Source of the DNA: Candidatus Melainabacteria bacterium
GTDB taxonomy: Bacteria; Cyanobacteriota; Vampirovibrionia; Obscuribacterales; Obscuribacteraceae
Direction of reading: 5' to 3'
Assembly (NCBI GenBank): GCA_003151275.1
Contig: PLXC01000143.1
Coordinates: 1-21,215, forward strand
Length of the DNA: 21,215 nt
Shown here: one piece after another, positions 21,215-21,215 of the stretch
Position numbering within the stretch: position 1 is the stretch's first letter
How the letters are laid out: each line of letters opens with the position of its first letter
Translations under genes and position numbers: made by a program
Notes under the pieces: model-generated
What the model saw: the letters and a program-made list of their open reading frames with translations, nothing else
Told to the model about the DNA's origin: nothing
The model's database searches: none

Positions 21215-21215
21215 A

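Overview
The window looks like the backbone and cargo of a plasmid or plasmid-derived mobile element from a bacterium with roughly balanced base composition. It contains a KfrA-like plasmid DNA-binding protein, a RadC-like JAB-domain protein, a single-stranded-DNA-binding protein, an archaeo-eukaryotic-type primase that probably serves replication, a serine recombinase, and the remains of a Tn3-like transposon. No rRNA, tRNA or core housekeeping gene is visible, so the host cannot be named. A non-proteobacterial host is possible, but that is only a guess.

Layout. Positions 1-600 hold no gene I can support. Positions 600-2030 hold two tandem modules, each with a dissimilar tiny Cys-containing minus-strand gene behind a nearly identical leader of about 330-380 bp that carries a long hairpin. 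Next come kfrA-like (2092-2805) and radC-like (3034-3519), both minus strand, with three copies of a GC-rich palindromic repeat spread over 356-2940. A 160-bp imperfect palindrome (3584-3742) precedes radC. The ssb gene (3998-4408, minus) is mirrored by a full-length decayed copy on the plus strand (4586-4960). From 5040 to 6443 there are small genes: a helical (TPR-like) protein, two tandem microproteins, and an exported TPR-like protein. Two paralogous four-repeat zinc-ribbon proteins (DUF4379 type) are divergently transcribed at 6627-7646 and 7884-8918.

From 11405 down to 9113 on the minus strand lies a probable three-gene operon: a DUF2971-like protein, a subtilisin-like protease without a signal peptide, and a small protein that ends in the same seven residues as the protease's propeptide. 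This operon is one of the best candidates for an undescribed system. A gene of unknown function (11797-12570) is flanked on both sides by clusters of TTGGC/GCCAA inverted repeats. A PD-(D/E)XK nuclease gene (12851-13789) is split by one in-frame stop codon.

Positions 13869-16466 look like a replication module. It has a primase/replication protein (minus), a predicted minus-strand promoter at 15703-15731, and a compact plus-strand transcription unit (promoter, two hairpins, terminator; about 15509-15609) lying antisense to the primase leader, the architecture of a counter-transcribed copy-control RNA. Next to it, a 550-bp non-coding stretch holds 21 GTTCG/CGAAC words, a plausible origin or partition site. 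It leads into an HTH plus coiled-coil protein (16467-17240), a stand-alone pRiA4b ORF-3-like protein (17254-17922), and a serine recombinase fused to two pRiA4b ORF-3-like domains (18036-19910), apparently expressed as a leaderless, self-repressible transcript. The right edge holds a small membrane protein and a 642-bp Tn3-like remnant bounded by inverted repeats with an N-terminally truncated invertase/resolvase gene.
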